64,000 nucleotides of DNA, from NCBI RefSeq assembly GCF_039522585.1, contig NZ_BAAADR010000045.1. The stretch is one strand, 5' to 3'. Below the pieces are notes generated by a model, which saw nothing but the letters and a program-made list of their open reading frames with translations, made no database searches and had not been told where the DNA came from. Positions 38,713 to 49,026 of the stretch are shown here, piece by piece. Position numbers and translations under genes: made by a program. How positions within the stretch are numbered: the first letter of the stretch is position 1; each line of letters begins with the position of its first letter. This stretch comes from Bisbaumannia salifodinae. GTDB lineage: Bacteria > Pseudomonadota > Gammaproteobacteria > Pseudomonadales > Halomonadaceae.

Positions 38713-39714
38713 ATGGCTAGAGCAGGAGGTCCTGGCGGCGGCAGCGATCCGGGGAACCGCGGTGGCGGTAGCCCGGGCGGAGGTTCCGCTGGTGGCGGCC
38801 GCGCCAGTGGGCGCGGTGGTGGCGGGTACGGCGGCGCAGTTGGGGCTGGGGTCGACGCCGCAAGCCGTGGAGACCGCGGGGGCGGCGGTAGGCTGGGTAG
38901 CGAGCTCGGTACCGTAGGCCGAGGCAGCGGCTACGGCAGTGGCCATACCAGCACCGGCGCAGGCTCGGATGATCGGCAGTCTTCGGCGACTGGGCGAAGC
39001 ACCACTCGGGCCGGCGCTCGCACCGTTGACGCCCCGGAAGGCACCACCCCAAGCGCTGCGCGGTCATTCGACGCGCTTACCGATGGCGCGATTGCTAGCT
39101 TCGATGATACGGCGGCGCCAAGTCGCGGCTTCATGAGCAATCTCGACGCCGCCCCGCAGAGCCACGCACAAGCCGAGGCGGAGATCCAGGCCAATGCCCG
39201 GCCGGGGATGCTCGGCAGGGCTGCTGGCCTACTTGCCGGAGTGCTTGGCGGGCCGGCGGTCGGGCTTGTCGGCACCGCGGCGAATACTGCCCTATCCGCC
39301 CGGCAGGCAGCGCAGAACATCGGCCGCTATAACGACATGGTGCCGAGCTCCAACCTGGATGAATCGTTCGGGCATAGCCTCGGGCGTCAATCGCTGGCCA
39401 GCGTCGGCGGACTTATTGGAGGAAGGCTTGGTGGCAGGGCTGGGTCTGCCCTGGGTGCTGCGGTTGGTGGTGTGCCTGGCGCTATTGCCGGCGGCCTTAT
39501 CGGCGGCGCGGCAGGCAGCAACCTGGGGCGTACCGCAGCCTTCTCTCCGGGTGGCTCCACCCCCGGGACGGGGATGGGCGACGGGATGGCGCCTTCAAGC
39601 CAGCCGTCTCTGGCGGGCGCCCCCACTGCTGGTAACTCTGGCGTGACCCCGCCCAGCTTCGAATTCGCCGACTTCGATGGCTACGCCTCGTATGCCGAAC
39701 AGTTCTTCACTTAA
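38713..39714 (+). CDS. Gly-rich virion protein with glycine-zipper segment, 333 aa
   Basis: Residues 1-60 are almost only Gly, Ala, Arg and Ser. Residues 160-270 carry long glycine-zipper stretches (GLLAGVLGGPAVGLVGTAAN; SVGGLIGGRLGGRAGSALGAAVGG; GAIAGGLIGGAAGSNLG), typical of proteins that cross membranes. With its neighbours it probably forms the internal ejection apparatus that carries DNA through the envelope. Confidence 0.75.
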   Translation: MARAGGPGGGSDPGNRGGGSPGGGSAGGGRASGRGGGGYGGAVGAGVDAASRGDRGGGGRLGSELGTVGRGSGYGSGHTSTGAGSDDRQSSATGRSTTRAGARTVDAPEGTTPSAARSFDALTDGAIASFDDTAAPSRGFMSNLDAAPQSHAQAEAEIQANARPGMLGRAAGLLAGVLGGPAVGLVGTAANTALSARQAAQNIGRYNDMVPSSNLDESFGHSLGRQSLASVGGLIGGRLGGRAGSALGAAVGGVPGAIAGGLIGGAAGSNLGRTAAFSPGGSTPGTGMGDGMAPSSQPSLAGAPTAGNSGVTPPSFEFADFDGYASYAEQFFT

Positions 39715-39726
39715 CAGGTGACCGAT

Positions 39727-40377
39727 ATGGCAGGACTACTCAGCCAAGGCATGGCACAGCAGCCCGCACCCCAGCAAGGCGGGCAGCCTCAGCCGGCGCC
39801 CCGACCCGCTGGCGCCCAGCCACGCCAGGCACAGGGCGGCGTCGACTACGACCCCGAGCAAGGCCAGCAGATGTATCAGGCGCTTACCCAGGCAATGCTC
39901 GAGGCGCTTTACAGCGACGACGGTGCCGAACAGGTGCTTGCCAGCCATGACGACCCGGTACAGGCCATGGGTCAGGTGATCTCGACGGTGATGCTGACCG
40001 CGCACCAAGCGCTCACCGACCAGGGCAGCACCGTTCCCCCGGGTGTCATGTTCCAGGCTGCGATGGAGATTGCCAAAGCCGTTGGCGAGATGGCTGCCAC
40101 CATGCAGCGACTCCCGCCTGAAGAGGAAGCTGAAGCGGTCGAGGCGGCGTTTATGACAGCAATGGGGCGTTTTGGCCAGATGGCCGACGACCTTAGCCCG
40201 GAGCAAAAACAACGCTATGCCGAGCTAATCCGCGCGCTGCGCGACGCCAAACAGCAGTCAAGTGGCCAACCTCAGCGGGAGCCGGGCGCACCGCAAGAGC
40301 AAGCGCCGGCACAGCCCCAGCAACAGCAACAGCCTCAGGGAGCGCCCCGGCAGCCCATGAACCAGGGAGGTTACTGA
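39727..40377 (+). CDS. Pro/Gln-rich virion protein, 216 aa
   Basis: Both ends are Pro/Gln-rich and disordered (QQPAPQQGGQPQPAPRPAG and the Gln run near residue 205); the centre is helical (VQAMGQVISTVMLTAHQAL). ATG at 39727 with AGGTGA upstream is preferred to the in-frame GTG at 39718. Part of the ejection-protein cluster; no family recognised. Confidence 0.7.
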   Translation: MAGLLSQGMAQQPAPQQGGQPQPAPRPAGAQPRQAQGGVDYDPEQGQQMYQALTQAMLEALYSDDGAEQVLASHDDPVQAMGQVISTVMLTAHQALTDQGSTVPPGVMFQAAMEIAKAVGEMAATMQRLPPEEEAEAVEAAFMTAMGRFGQMADDLSPEQKQRYAELIRALRDAKQQSSGQPQREPGAPQEQAPAQPQQQQQPQGAPRQPMNQGGY

Positions 40378-40378
40378 T

Positions 40379-41365
40379 ATGGCCCTTGGACTTATTGCTG
40401 GCGCCCTGGCTGGTGGTGGGCAGGCGGTGCAGGAAAACGCCATGTCGCGCATCGATGAGCTGAAGCGCACCCGCCTTGCCGAGATGGAGCAACGCTATCG
40501 GACCAGTGAGCGCGTGGCCGGACAGGAGTTCTCCGCCGAGCAGAGCCAGGCGGATCGCGATTTCCGCGCTGGGGAAAGCGCTGCCGACCGAGAACAGCGC
40601 CTACAGTTGGCTCGCATGCGGGAGTCTGGCGCCAATGCGCGCGCCTCTGCCGGCCGCAACGACTGGCAACTGGTTCCGATGCAAGGAGGTGGCTACGGCC
40701 GCTACAACCCGCGCACCAACCAATTCGAGGAAGCCAACATCCCCGAGGGCGTGGACCTCAGCGGCGGCAGCCTGAGCGATCGGCAGAAGGCGCAGTTGGA
40801 TATGCTTGGTGACCAGGCTGAGACGCTGCGCAAAAAGATGGCCGATGGCTTTGAGCTGACCGCGGAGGAGCGCATCCGCCTTGGCGAGATCGAAGGCCAG
40901 ATGGAATCCATCGTCAATCCTTCAGGTTCCAGCGGCCTAGCTGACCGTCTGGCCGGGCGCCTTCAGGGTGAGTCGCCCGCCAATGCAGGGGGTGGGGAGC
41001 AAGGCGGCGACGTGCCCACCATGGTCCGTCAAGAAAGGGAGCAGCAAGCCAGCACTGCGGAGCAGCGCGATGCCGTCAGGGCTGCCGACCAAGCGCGTGA
41101 CGAGGCTGATGAAGTGATTGAGCAACTCCGCTCCGAGCAGGCGGGCGGTGCCTCGCCGGGCGGCCTGTTGTCTCAGGTAAACCGCGCAGCCGGGCGAACC
41201 GGGCCGGGGAGCGATGAGACCAGGGCTGAGGCCCAGCGGGTGGCAGAGCAGTTGCTCCAAGCCAGCCGCAGCCCCCATATCAGCGATGACCGAAAACGCT
41301 GGATCGCCGAGCGGATTATCCAACTCCAGGATCTCGGCGTAGACATCAACCTCGACTCCCAGTAA
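40379..41365 (+). CDS. virion protein of the ejection cluster, 328 aa
   Basis: A short hydrophobic start (MALGLIAGALAGGGQAVQ) leads into a long charged coiled coil (residues 22-85, rich in Arg/Glu/Gln), then low-complexity and helical regions. It lies immediately before the giant internal protein. Ejection or internal core role inferred. Confidence 0.7.
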   Translation: MALGLIAGALAGGGQAVQENAMSRIDELKRTRLAEMEQRYRTSERVAGQEFSAEQSQADRDFRAGESAADREQRLQLARMRESGANARASAGRNDWQLVPMQGGGYGRYNPRTNQFEEANIPEGVDLSGGSLSDRQKAQLDMLGDQAETLRKKMADGFELTAEERIRLGEIEGQMESIVNPSGSSGLADRLAGRLQGESPANAGGGEQGGDVPTMVRQEREQQASTAEQRDAVRAADQARDEADEVIEQLRSEQAGGASPGGLLSQVNRAAGRTGPGSDETRAEAQRVAEQLLQASRSPHISDDRKRWIAERIIQLQDLGVDINLDSQ

Positions 41366-41442
41366 GCCAGCCCGCCAGTAACCAGGCTTGACTCTCCGCC
41401 TGCGCCCCTGGCGTCAAAAACCCCACATAGGGATAACACCAC

Positions 41443-44400
41443 ATGGCCCTGCTTGATGATCTGCGCCAGGAAAACCCGGCGCTCGCCTCCTATTCAGACG
41501 ACCAACTAAAGTCCGCCCTGCGCCAAGAACCCCAGTTCAAATACCTGGATGACGAAGAGTTTGAGGCGCACGTCAGCGGGCGTCCAGTTGCGGAGACCCA
41601 AGACTCTGCGCCAGGGTTTCGTGCCGGCCTTTCATCGGGCGTAGACCAATTGCAGGCTATGGGTGGCGGCCTAGTGATGGCAGCCGGCGAAGCGCTGGAA
41701 TCTGAAGGCATGCTGCGCGCCGGCCGTGATATCTACCAGCGCAACATGGAAGAGGCTGACGAGAACGCCTTGGGCTTCGGTTTTACCGACATTCGTTCCC
41801 CTGGCGATGCCTGGCAGTGGGCAAGTTACACTGCTGGCAATCAGCTGCCGATGCTGGCCGCCTCCGTTGCTAGCGGCGGGGTTGGCGGTGCCGCCGCAGG
41901 CGTGGGGGCAAGGATGCTGGCCGGCGCCGCCGCGAAGCAAGCCGCGACGCGCATTGGCCAGGCTGCCGGGGCCGCAGCCGGCTCTGTTGGCATGGAAACC
42001 GGCGCATTGATGGGCGAGACCGGAGATCTCGACGCCGCCTTGGCCCATGGCGCGCTGGCTGGTTCTTTGGACGCCATCACCCCGGTCCGTCTGTTGCGCG
42101 CCGCCGGCAGGGGTGATCTTGCCGACCGCGCCGCTACCGAGATCAGTGAGGGGGCGCTAGGCGACCTCCGCCGGCAAGCCTCGCGAACCGCGCGCGGCGC
42201 TGCGGGGCGTGGCTCGCTGACCAATCTCCTCACTGAGGCCAGCACTGAGGGTTTGCAGGGGCTGATCAATCAGCATGCCAACTACTGGGTCGAGAATAAT
42301 GGCGAGACACTGCTAGCCAACCTCGGCGAAGTGGATATCAAGGCGCTGATAGACGAGGCCGCCGCCGGTGGCCTGATGGGCGGGATTGTCGGCGCACCGA
42401 CCGGGTTGGCCGAGAGGAGCCAGGCACGCACCCAAGCGCAGCGTATCGAGCAGGCGCGCGAGCAGGCGGCCGCTATGGGTGGCGACAGCCTCGACCAGGC
42501 GCAGGCGGCGCAGCAAGCCGAGCAGGCCACGCCTGACGCCCCTCCTGCGCCAGACCCTGCCATGAGTGCTGCGCTGGGAAATCGAATCCAATTGGCCATG
42601 GGTGAGTTGGATGACCTGCAACGCCTGGCCCGCGGCTCCAGCTACCAGGGGCAAACCCGGCTGCGCAACATCTCGCGGATGATCGACCGCGCCGAACAGG
42701 CTTTTGAAGAGGGAAATTCCGCCCAGGCTGGGCGCATGGTGGATCGTGCCGAGCGAATCGCTGCCAATTTGCGCAACGACCTTGCTCGGGTGGGTAGCGA
42801 TGAACGCCCAGTGCGCGCTGAGGGCGAATTGGTGGATGACCAGCCCACGGCAGGGCTGATTGGCACCGACAGCCGCCGCCTTCCTCACGGCGACCCGTCG
42901 ACCATCTATGCCGAAGGGCCTACAGTCGATCAAACGCAATACGACCCGCAAGCCCGTAGTGTTCGGCGCGATGAAGGCATGCAGGCGGGCCGCAGGATGC
43001 GCGACGCTGCCGTTTCCTCGCAGCCGCTGATTGAGGATAGCGGCACCATCTATGGGCAAGGCCCAGTGGCGGGCAATGCCAACACAGGGCTTGACCGGCC
43101 GTCCGCCGATCCTCGGTTCACCGCGCGCCAAGAGCCCGAGGTGGTGCATAGCATGCCGGACGGCTCAACCATGGCCGGCCCGGAGCATGAAGGCGCCGTG
43201 CCTGGATCGACGCGCGAGGCCTCGCCTGCTGCGCCCGAGGTCCGCGCAGAAGAAATCGCCGAGACTCGCCAGGAGCCGCTGCAATATCGCTCCGACGGCC
43301 GCCCGTTCGCCGACGAGCGCGTGGCCATGGCTAGCGGTGTCGCTCGCAGTGCTCAGCGCCAAGGTAGCGACGTCAGGGCCGTGGAAGTGCCGGGAGGTTT
43401 TGCCCTCTCTATCCGCTCTGCCGCCGAGGCCTTGAGCGCCCCCCGCGAGATGATGGCGGAGACTGCAAACGAAACCGCAGTGGAGGCTCTGCGCGAGCTG
43501 TTCCGCGACCGAGGGCGCGACAACCCCGGCGTCACTTTCGACGCAACGCTTGAGAACAGCTCACCGCGCGTGCGTGAAGCGGCGCTTAGCGATCCCTCTG
43601 TGCGTGAGGCTTTCGAGGCTGGGCAGCAGGAGGCCGCTGAAGCCGAGGAGCCCGCCGACCCTACCGCCGAACGGGGTGAGCCCGTAGCGCCACGTGAGGA
43701 GCCTGCCGAGGCACAGGAGGGCGACGCCCAAGACGTTGCCCGGGATGAGGCGCAGGTCGCCACTGAGGAGCGAACAGAAAGGGAGTCTGGTGCGGCGGAG
43801 GCCCCCGCTCGCGATGACGAGGATGGCTCCGAATTCTCCCTGGGTGAGCGTGAAGACGCAGAGGGCCCGCTGCCTACCGTCGAGGAGGTGGAGGCTGCCC
43901 TGGAGGGCATGCCCGAGCTGGGCGACGTAGAGGTCGTCTCCACCACCAGCCGGCTGCCGACCGAGGTGCTGGCCAATATGCGCCGGCTTGGTGTCAGCCC
44001 TGTGGACGTGAAGGGCGTTCACCATGGTGGCAAGACCTATGTGGTGGCGGTGGCGCACGACAACGTTAGCGATGCCGTGCGTACTGCCGTGCATGAGGCC
44101 GTGGGCCATAAGGGCATGCGTGGCGTGCTGGGGAAAGATCTCGACCGGGTAATGCTTGACCTCTATCGCAGCCTGCCCGGCAGCCCCGAGGGGCGCCAGG
44201 CACTAACCGAGGTGCGCGAAGCCTATCCGTTCCTGGACCCGAGCAAGCGGAAAGACCGGATCACCATCGGCGAGGAGATGGTTGCCCATCTGCTGGAGAA
44301 AGGCCGCCGGCCCAAGGCCTGGCAGCGCGCTATGGCCAAGATTCGCGACCTGCTCCGCAGACTGTTCCCCTCCGTCGCCTGGACCTACACCGATGTGTTG

Positions 44401-47400
44401 GCGCTGGGTGAGCAGAGCCGCGAGTGGTTGCGCCGGCAAAAGGCGCAGCGGCAGGAAGGTGGCGTTGACCGCTACAGCATGCGAGACGGTATTGAGCCTG
44501 ACGAAACCATCGACCCGAACGGGATTGTCGAACTCCATGGAGTCGAGGACCAATCCAGGTTCGAGGCGTTGCGAGATAGGTTTCGAGAAACTGGCGAATT
44601 TGCTGGTCCGCCCATCGTGGTCTATCGCGACGAATACGGCGCGCCGGCTGCGCTAAATGGCTCTCACCGCATTGCGGCAGTAAGGGAGGTCGGCATCGAT
44701 GTGCCTGTCGTCTATGTGGAGGATGCCGCAGCCTCCTACGAGTCAGAGGGGGGCATGGAGCTCGCAGACCTATCTGGTCGCGGAGACGAAAGAGTGGCGG
44801 CGTTTCTTCGTGAGGCGGGCGACGACCGCGCTGCCAGGCTCATGGAGCGAGAGGCGAGGCTGAATGCCGAATCCTTTGTTCTCTACAGCCTGCGCGGCAA
44901 ACAGCGTGCCGCATTTGAGCAAGCCTTCGACGACTTCACCGATGCCGACCGGGCCGCAGCCGCCAAGATCGGCAGCCGCACTCCCCCGCAGCGCGCAATG
45001 GACTGGTTCAAGGAGCAGGCTGACCGCGCCGGGCTCAAGATCCGCCAGGGCATGGTGGACCGCGTGGCCGCCCTAAAGGAACTGGACGAGCAGCTCTATG
45101 GCGAGTCCGCTCTGGGCGAAAACATCAATCGCTCGAGTTGGGTGCTGGCCCGCATGAGCAATGCGGCCAACGGGGCGCTGCATGCCATGCTCCACAATGG
45201 CCGCATCCGCCTTGATGCCAAGGAGAAAATCATCACCCTGCAAGACGGTGATGCCAAAGGCCTGGGCGAGGTGTTGGGGCGGCTGGGTAGCGCGGCCGAG
45301 ATCGAGCGTTTCATGGGTTGGATTGCCGGCCAGCGCGCCGCCCAGCTCGCCAAGGATGGTCGCGAGAACCTCTTCGATGCCGGTGACATTGAGGCCATGA
45401 AGGGCTGGAACCGCGGACAGATGGAGGACGGGCGAAGCCGCGAGGAAACCTATCAGGAGGTATTCGAGGAATTCCAGCAGTATCGAGATGACGTCCTTGC
45501 AGTCGCTGAGCAGTCGGGGATCATTTCCAAGGACCAGCGCGAGATGTGGGCTGAGGAGTTCTACGTGCCCTTCTACCGCATCGCCGAGGACGACAAGCAG
45601 GCGCCCGGAATGATGGCCACCAGCGGCCTGTCCCGCCAGCAGGCCTATAAGCGCCTCAAGGGTGGAAGCCAGAACCTCAATGATCTATTGCAGAACACCA
45701 TGATGAACTTCCACCACTTGCTGGATGCGTCGCTCAAGAACCAAGCGGCGGTGCAGGCGGTGGAGAATGCCAAGCAGCTCGGCATGGTCGAGAAGGTGCC
45801 GGAGAGCAACCGCGATACCAAGAAGAGTACCTTCGTCATGGAGGGTGGCAAGAAGGTCTTCTACGAGATCGATGATCCGCTGGTGTTCCAGGCGCTTACC
45901 GCCCTGGCACATCCGGGGATGAATAGCACTCTCATGAGAGTGCTGCGGAAGTTCAAGCGGGTCTTCACCAACTCCGTGACGATCACGCCGCAATTCATCG
46001 CTGCCAACCTGATCCGCGATAGCATTCAAGCTACCGCCACCAACGACATTAGTAAAAACGTGCTGGCCAACGTTCTAGAGGGTGGCGCGACCCTCAAGGA
46101 TGCCAAGCTGCGCGCCCAGATGATGGCCAGCGGAGCCTCGTTCAACTTCGGGCACCTCTACGGCAGTAACCCGGACGAGCTGCGCGCGCAGATGACGCGG
46201 GGAATGCGCAACGCCAAACTGGTCGCTTTGCCTGGTTCGGCATGGGGTGTTGCGGCCAAGCCCATCGACATGATTCGCGCCGGCTGGAATTGGTGGGGCG
46301 ACGTGAACAACGCCGCGGAGAATCTCAATCGGGCGGCGATTTATGCCCAGAACCGGGAGCAGGGCGAGCTGCGCGCCGCCTTTGAGGCCAGGGATCTGAT
46401 TGATTTCTCGGCCCACGGCGCTTGGCCGGCAGTGCGTGTGCTGATCGACATCGTGCCGTTCCTCAACGCTCGTATCCAAGGTCTCGACAAGATCTACCGC
46501 TCTGGGGTGAGGCCTGGGGCAGCGGTGCTCCGCGAGGTGTTCGGTAACGGCAAGGCAAGCCTGTCAGATAAACAGCTAGCAGGACGCTTCTGGGCGGTGA
46601 CTGGTGCGGTGACCATGGCCACTCTGGCCCTCTATCTGCACAACTATGACAATGAAGAGTACAAGGAACTGGAGGAGTGGGAGCGAGACACCTATTGGCA
46701 CTTCTTTGCAGGCGACAGCCACTTCGTGCTTCCCAAGCCGTTTGAGGTGGGGGCGATTGGCACCCTGGCCGAGCGCATCACGCAGCAATTCGTAGACGAT
46801 CAGGCCACAGGCAAGCTTTTTGCCGAGCGCCTAGCACACATGATGTCGGATACGTTCTCTTTTACCATCGTGCCTCAGGCGCTACAACCCGCACTGGATG
46901 TTTACGCCAACAAGGATAGTTTCACCAATCGCCCCATCGAGGGCATGGGGATGCAGCGCCTGTCGCCGGAACTGCGCCGGAGATATGGGACATCAAAAGT
47001 CGCGACACTAGCAAGCATGGCGCTGAATAGCACAGTGGGTGCAATTGGAAACCCTGAGACCAACCCCTTGGCACTAAGCCCGGTTCAGGTTGATCATTTG
47101 ATTGAGGGTTATTTCGGCGCTGTTGGTGGCTGGACAACGGCGGCTACCGATGTCGCTGTGCGAACCATCAGTGGAGAGGATGCGCCTGAAAAGCGTTGGT
47201 ATGAGTACCAGCCCGTCCGCCGCTTCTACCGGAACCTTGGCGACGTTGACCCTTACACTCGCTATGCCAGTGTGTTTTATGATGGGCTGTCCGAAGCGCG
47301 ACGGGCTCACGCCGATGTGCAAGAGCTCCGCGAGATGGGCGAACTGGCTGAGGCTGCTGAGCTCGCGGAGACTAACCGCGACCTGCTACGCTTACGCCTC

Positions 47401-47574
47401 CCGCTGAACCGGGCGCAGCGTCGCCTACGCACCATAAACCAGCGAATTGATATCATTCGGAGATCGAGCCTGGATGGCGAGATAAAGCGGCAGCGGATAG
47501 ACCGACTTCAGGCTGTCAAGGTGCAAATACAAAGAGCCCTGGGCGAGCGAATTCTGGATGCCAGGTTCGAGTGA
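41443..47574 (+). CDS. giant internal virion (polyvalent) protein, 2043 aa
   Basis: A single 2043-residue frame. Residues 60-330 are Ala/Gly-rich and membrane-active in composition. Residues 884-888 form HEAVGH, a zinc-metallopeptidase (HExxH) motif in the sequence RTAVHEAVGHKGM. Near residue 1073, NGSHRIAA in ALNGSHRIAAVREVG is a ParB-type nuclease motif. The C-terminal third is helical, with LPLNRAQRRLRTINQRID at the end. Podoviruses eject such multi-domain proteins into the host with the DNA; the enzymatic roles here are inferred from motifs. Confidence 0.85.
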   Translation: MALLDDLRQENPALASYSDDQLKSALRQEPQFKYLDDEEFEAHVSGRPVAETQDSAPGFRAGLSSGVDQLQAMGGGLVMAAGEALESEGMLRAGRDIYQRNMEEADENALGFGFTDIRSPGDAWQWASYTAGNQLPMLAASVASGGVGGAAAGVGARMLAGAAAKQAATRIGQAAGAAAGSVGMETGALMGETGDLDAALAHGALAGSLDAITPVRLLRAAGRGDLADRAATEISEGALGDLRRQASRTARGAAGRGSLTNLLTEASTEGLQGLINQHANYWVENNGETLLANLGEVDIKALIDEAAAGGLMGGIVGAPTGLAERSQARTQAQRIEQAREQAAAMGGDSLDQAQAAQQAEQATPDAPPAPDPAMSAALGNRIQLAMGELDDLQRLARGSSYQGQTRLRNISRMIDRAEQAFEEGNSAQAGRMVDRAERIAANLRNDLARVGSDERPVRAEGELVDDQPTAGLIGTDSRRLPHGDPSTIYAEGPTVDQTQYDPQARSVRRDEGMQAGRRMRDAAVSSQPLIEDSGTIYGQGPVAGNANTGLDRPSADPRFTARQEPEVVHSMPDGSTMAGPEHEGAVPGSTREASPAAPEVRAEEIAETRQEPLQYRSDGRPFADERVAMASGVARSAQRQGSDVRAVEVPGGFALSIRSAAEALSAPREMMAETANETAVEALRELFRDRGRDNPGVTFDATLENSSPRVREAALSDPSVREAFEAGQQEAAEAEEPADPTAERGEPVAPREEPAEAQEGDAQDVARDEAQVATEERTERESGAAEAPARDDEDGSEFSLGEREDAEGPLPTVEEVEAALEGMPELGDVEVVSTTSRLPTEVLANMRRLGVSPVDVKGVHHGGKTYVVAVAHDNVSDAVRTAVHEAVGHKGMRGVLGKDLDRVMLDLYRSLPGSPEGRQALTEVREAYPFLDPSKRKDRITIGEEMVAHLLEKGRRPKAWQRAMAKIRDLLRRLFPSVAWTYTDVLALGEQSREWLRRQKAQRQEGGVDRYSMRDGIEPDETIDPNGIVELHGVEDQSRFEALRDRFRETGEFAGPPIVVYRDEYGAPAALNGSHRIAAVREVGIDVPVVYVEDAAASYESEGGMELADLSGRGDERVAAFLREAGDDRAARLMEREARLNAESFVLYSLRGKQRAAFEQAFDDFTDADRAAAAKIGSRTPPQRAMDWFKEQADRAGLKIRQGMVDRVAALKELDEQLYGESALGENINRSSWVLARMSNAANGALHAMLHNGRIRLDAKEKIITLQDGDAKGLGEVLGRLGSAAEIERFMGWIAGQRAAQLAKDGRENLFDAGDIEAMKGWNRGQMEDGRSREETYQEVFEEFQQYRDDVLAVAEQSGIISKDQREMWAEEFYVPFYRIAEDDKQAPGMMATSGLSRQQAYKRLKGGSQNLNDLLQNTMMNFHHLLDASLKNQAAVQAVENAKQLGMVEKVPESNRDTKKSTFVMEGGKKVFYEIDDPLVFQALTALAHPGMNSTLMRVLRKFKRVFTNSVTITPQFIAANLIRDSIQATATNDISKNVLANVLEGGATLKDAKLRAQMMASGASFNFGHLYGSNPDELRAQMTRGMRNAKLVALPGSAWGVAAKPIDMIRAGWNWWGDVNNAAENLNRAAIYAQNREQGELRAAFEARDLIDFSAHGAWPAVRVLIDIVPFLNARIQGLDKIYRSGVRPGAAVLREVFGNGKASLSDKQLAGRFWAVTGAVTMATLALYLHNYDNEEYKELEEWERDTYWHFFAGDSHFVLPKPFEVGAIGTLAERITQQFVDDQATGKLFAERLAHMMSDTFSFTIVPQALQPALDVYANKDSFTNRPIEGMGMQRLSPELRRRYGTSKVATLASMALNSTVGAIGNPETNPLALSPVQVDHLIEGYFGAVGGWTTAATDVAVRTISGEDAPEKRWYEYQPVRRFYRNLGDVDPYTRYASVFYDGLSEARRAHADVQELREMGELAEAAELAETNRDLLRLRLPLNRAQRRLRTINQRIDIIRRSSLDGEIKRQRIDRLQAVKVQIQRALGERILDARFE

Positions 47575-47814
47575 TTATTTTCCTACGGCAAGGACGCCGC
47601 ATAGGAAGAGCGCGCCGAACAACAAGCCAGGGAAGGCAATGAGGATTGCTAGCGCGACGAAAAACAGCGGCAGCCCAATGAAGCTGACAATAATCCACCC
47701 GTGGGGGTTCTGCCACTCGGAAGGCATAACCGTCATGACAAACAGGCCGATGGTGCCGCTAAATATCAAAAATGCGGCAGCATCAACGTACCAAGGATAG
47801 TCGAAAGCGCTCAT
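47575..47814 (-). CDS. small membrane protein, 79 aa
   Basis: Start at 47814 (MSAFDYPWYVDAAAFLIF); the frame also reaches a GTG at 47859 that overlaps the upstream stop. Two or three hydrophobic helices (FLIFSGTIGLFVMTV, WIIVSFIGLPLFFVALAILIAFPGLLFG). Convergent with the giant virion gene. Last gene of a leftward accessory operon that may be expressed in the lysogen. Confidence 0.7.
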   Translation of the reverse strand: MSAFDYPWYVDAAAFLIFSGTIGLFVMTVMPSEWQNPHGWIIVSFIGLPLFFVALAILIAFPGLLFGALFLCGVLAVGK

Positions 47815-47858
47815 CCGTCTAGCGTAGACGAGCGCGGTGGATGACGCGAGGGTTGTCA

Positions 47859-48347
47859 CTACCTATCATCACGCCCCCACGCCTTGATGATCTGCCAATG
47901 CACGTCATCATAGGACTGATACACAGGGAATTCCTCTGTTGTCGATGAAAATGGCGGGATGTTTACGCGGACATCGTAATAATGGGTCAGTGGCTCATCT
48001 GAATCTACGGTCTCCGGGTCTGTCACGCCAACCCTGATTCTGGTGATGGTGTATAGCCCTCCCCCGTTGTAAAGGCTCGCAGACATCGCGCCACCCAAAA
48101 ATCGCGCCCGTCCTTCCAAATCAGACCACATGAATTGGGCCAACTCTTGTTCTTGCGAGGCATGATCCTCGAATCGAGATTGGCAGGCGCGGGATATATG
48201 GGCGGCGGCGGCCCCAGCGCCCTTTGTGCCATAGATAACGCAACTCTGTTCTGACAGGTACGGCGCGATCTGCTGGTGCACAAAGCCAAGGCTTGCGATA
48301 AGGATGGCTACAGATGCAGTGGCGGCGACCGCGCGCTCAATCCTCAT
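47859..48347 (-). CDS. signal-anchored protein of unknown function, 162 aa
   Basis: One N-terminal helix (AVAATASVAILIASLGFV) as signal or anchor, then a periplasmic-type domain with two Cys. The motif GGGLYTITRIRVGVTDPETV is followed by beta-rich sequence. It abuts the lipoprotein gene upstream by 1 nt. No family recognised. Confidence 0.7.
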   Translation of the reverse strand: MRIERAVAATASVAILIASLGFVHQQIAPYLSEQSCVIYGTKGAGAAAAHISRACQSRFEDHASQEQELAQFMWSDLEGRARFLGGAMSASLYNGGGLYTITRIRVGVTDPETVDSDEPLTHYYDVRVNIPPFSSTTEEFPVYQSYDDVHWQIIKAWGRDDR

Positions 48348-48943
48348 CAGTGGAGACCAAGGACCTGGTATGCATTACGTCGCTGAATATTCCAGTCTAA
48401 CGGCTCCAGCGCGCCCAGTCTGTCGCATTCTATGCCTTGGCTGTAGCTGCCGATAAATCGCCGCTGCGCGTCCTCCGAAGTGATGGTCACGAAGGTTCCG
48501 TAGGCGCAACCAGGCGCGCCCGCAGGGATCAGGCCGGGCGCCTCCCCTGCCACATCCCTATAGGCGCCTGCGTCATGCAGATACGTTACCCTGTACGGCC
48601 CCACAAGATCTACGCCGTTTGAAGGGGCAAAGGGGTGCATGTATGCCGGCGAGTCCACTTCTCTGAACACGACAGAAACGACACTAGTCCCTCCTTCCGT
48701 GGTGTGCCAGCCCACCCCAAAATCCCTCATCCTTGCGACACCGCGCCCATCCTCGTAAGACTGGTTACTTACTAGGCGTTCCGTATCAACGAAATCATAC
48801 CCGGCCGGCTGATCCACGCGCTCCACCGGAAACCCCGGGGCAATCACGGCCTGCTGTGCGTAGTCGTAATGCGGCGGCTCACTCCCGGGAAGGGAAGCGC
48901 ACCCCGTCAGGGCTGCGGCTAACAATATGGCGATGTGCTTCAT
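48347..48943 (-). CDS. putative lipoprotein, 198 aa
   Basis: Start at 48943, preceded by GGAGG, with signal peptide and lipobox MKHIAILLAAALTGCASL (LTGC). The mature part is beta-rich and polar with two further Cys. Together with the two genes downstream it forms an envelope-protein operon at the prophage edge, as lysogenic conversion genes often do; that role is inference. Confidence 0.75.
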   Translation of the reverse strand: MKHIAILLAAALTGCASLPGSEPPHYDYAQQAVIAPGFPVERVDQPAGYDFVDTERLVSNQSYEDGRGVARMRDFGVGWHTTEGGTSVVSVVFREVDSPAYMHPFAPSNGVDLVGPYRVTYLHDAGAYRDVAGEAPGLIPAGAPGCAYGTFVTITSEDAQRRFIGSYSQGIECDRLGALEPLDWNIQRRNAYQVLGLH

Positions 48944-49026
48944 GGTGCCTCCTTTGTACCAGTGAACAGTAGCGCAACTTGTGCCCGACCGCGACACTCC
49001 GCTCCAGCGGCTTACCGCCCAGGTGC

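Noticed and set aside
22922..47574. Diversity-generating retroelement, as in some similar podoviruses
   Set aside because: No reverse transcriptase gene and no template/variable repeat pair seen near the fibre genes.
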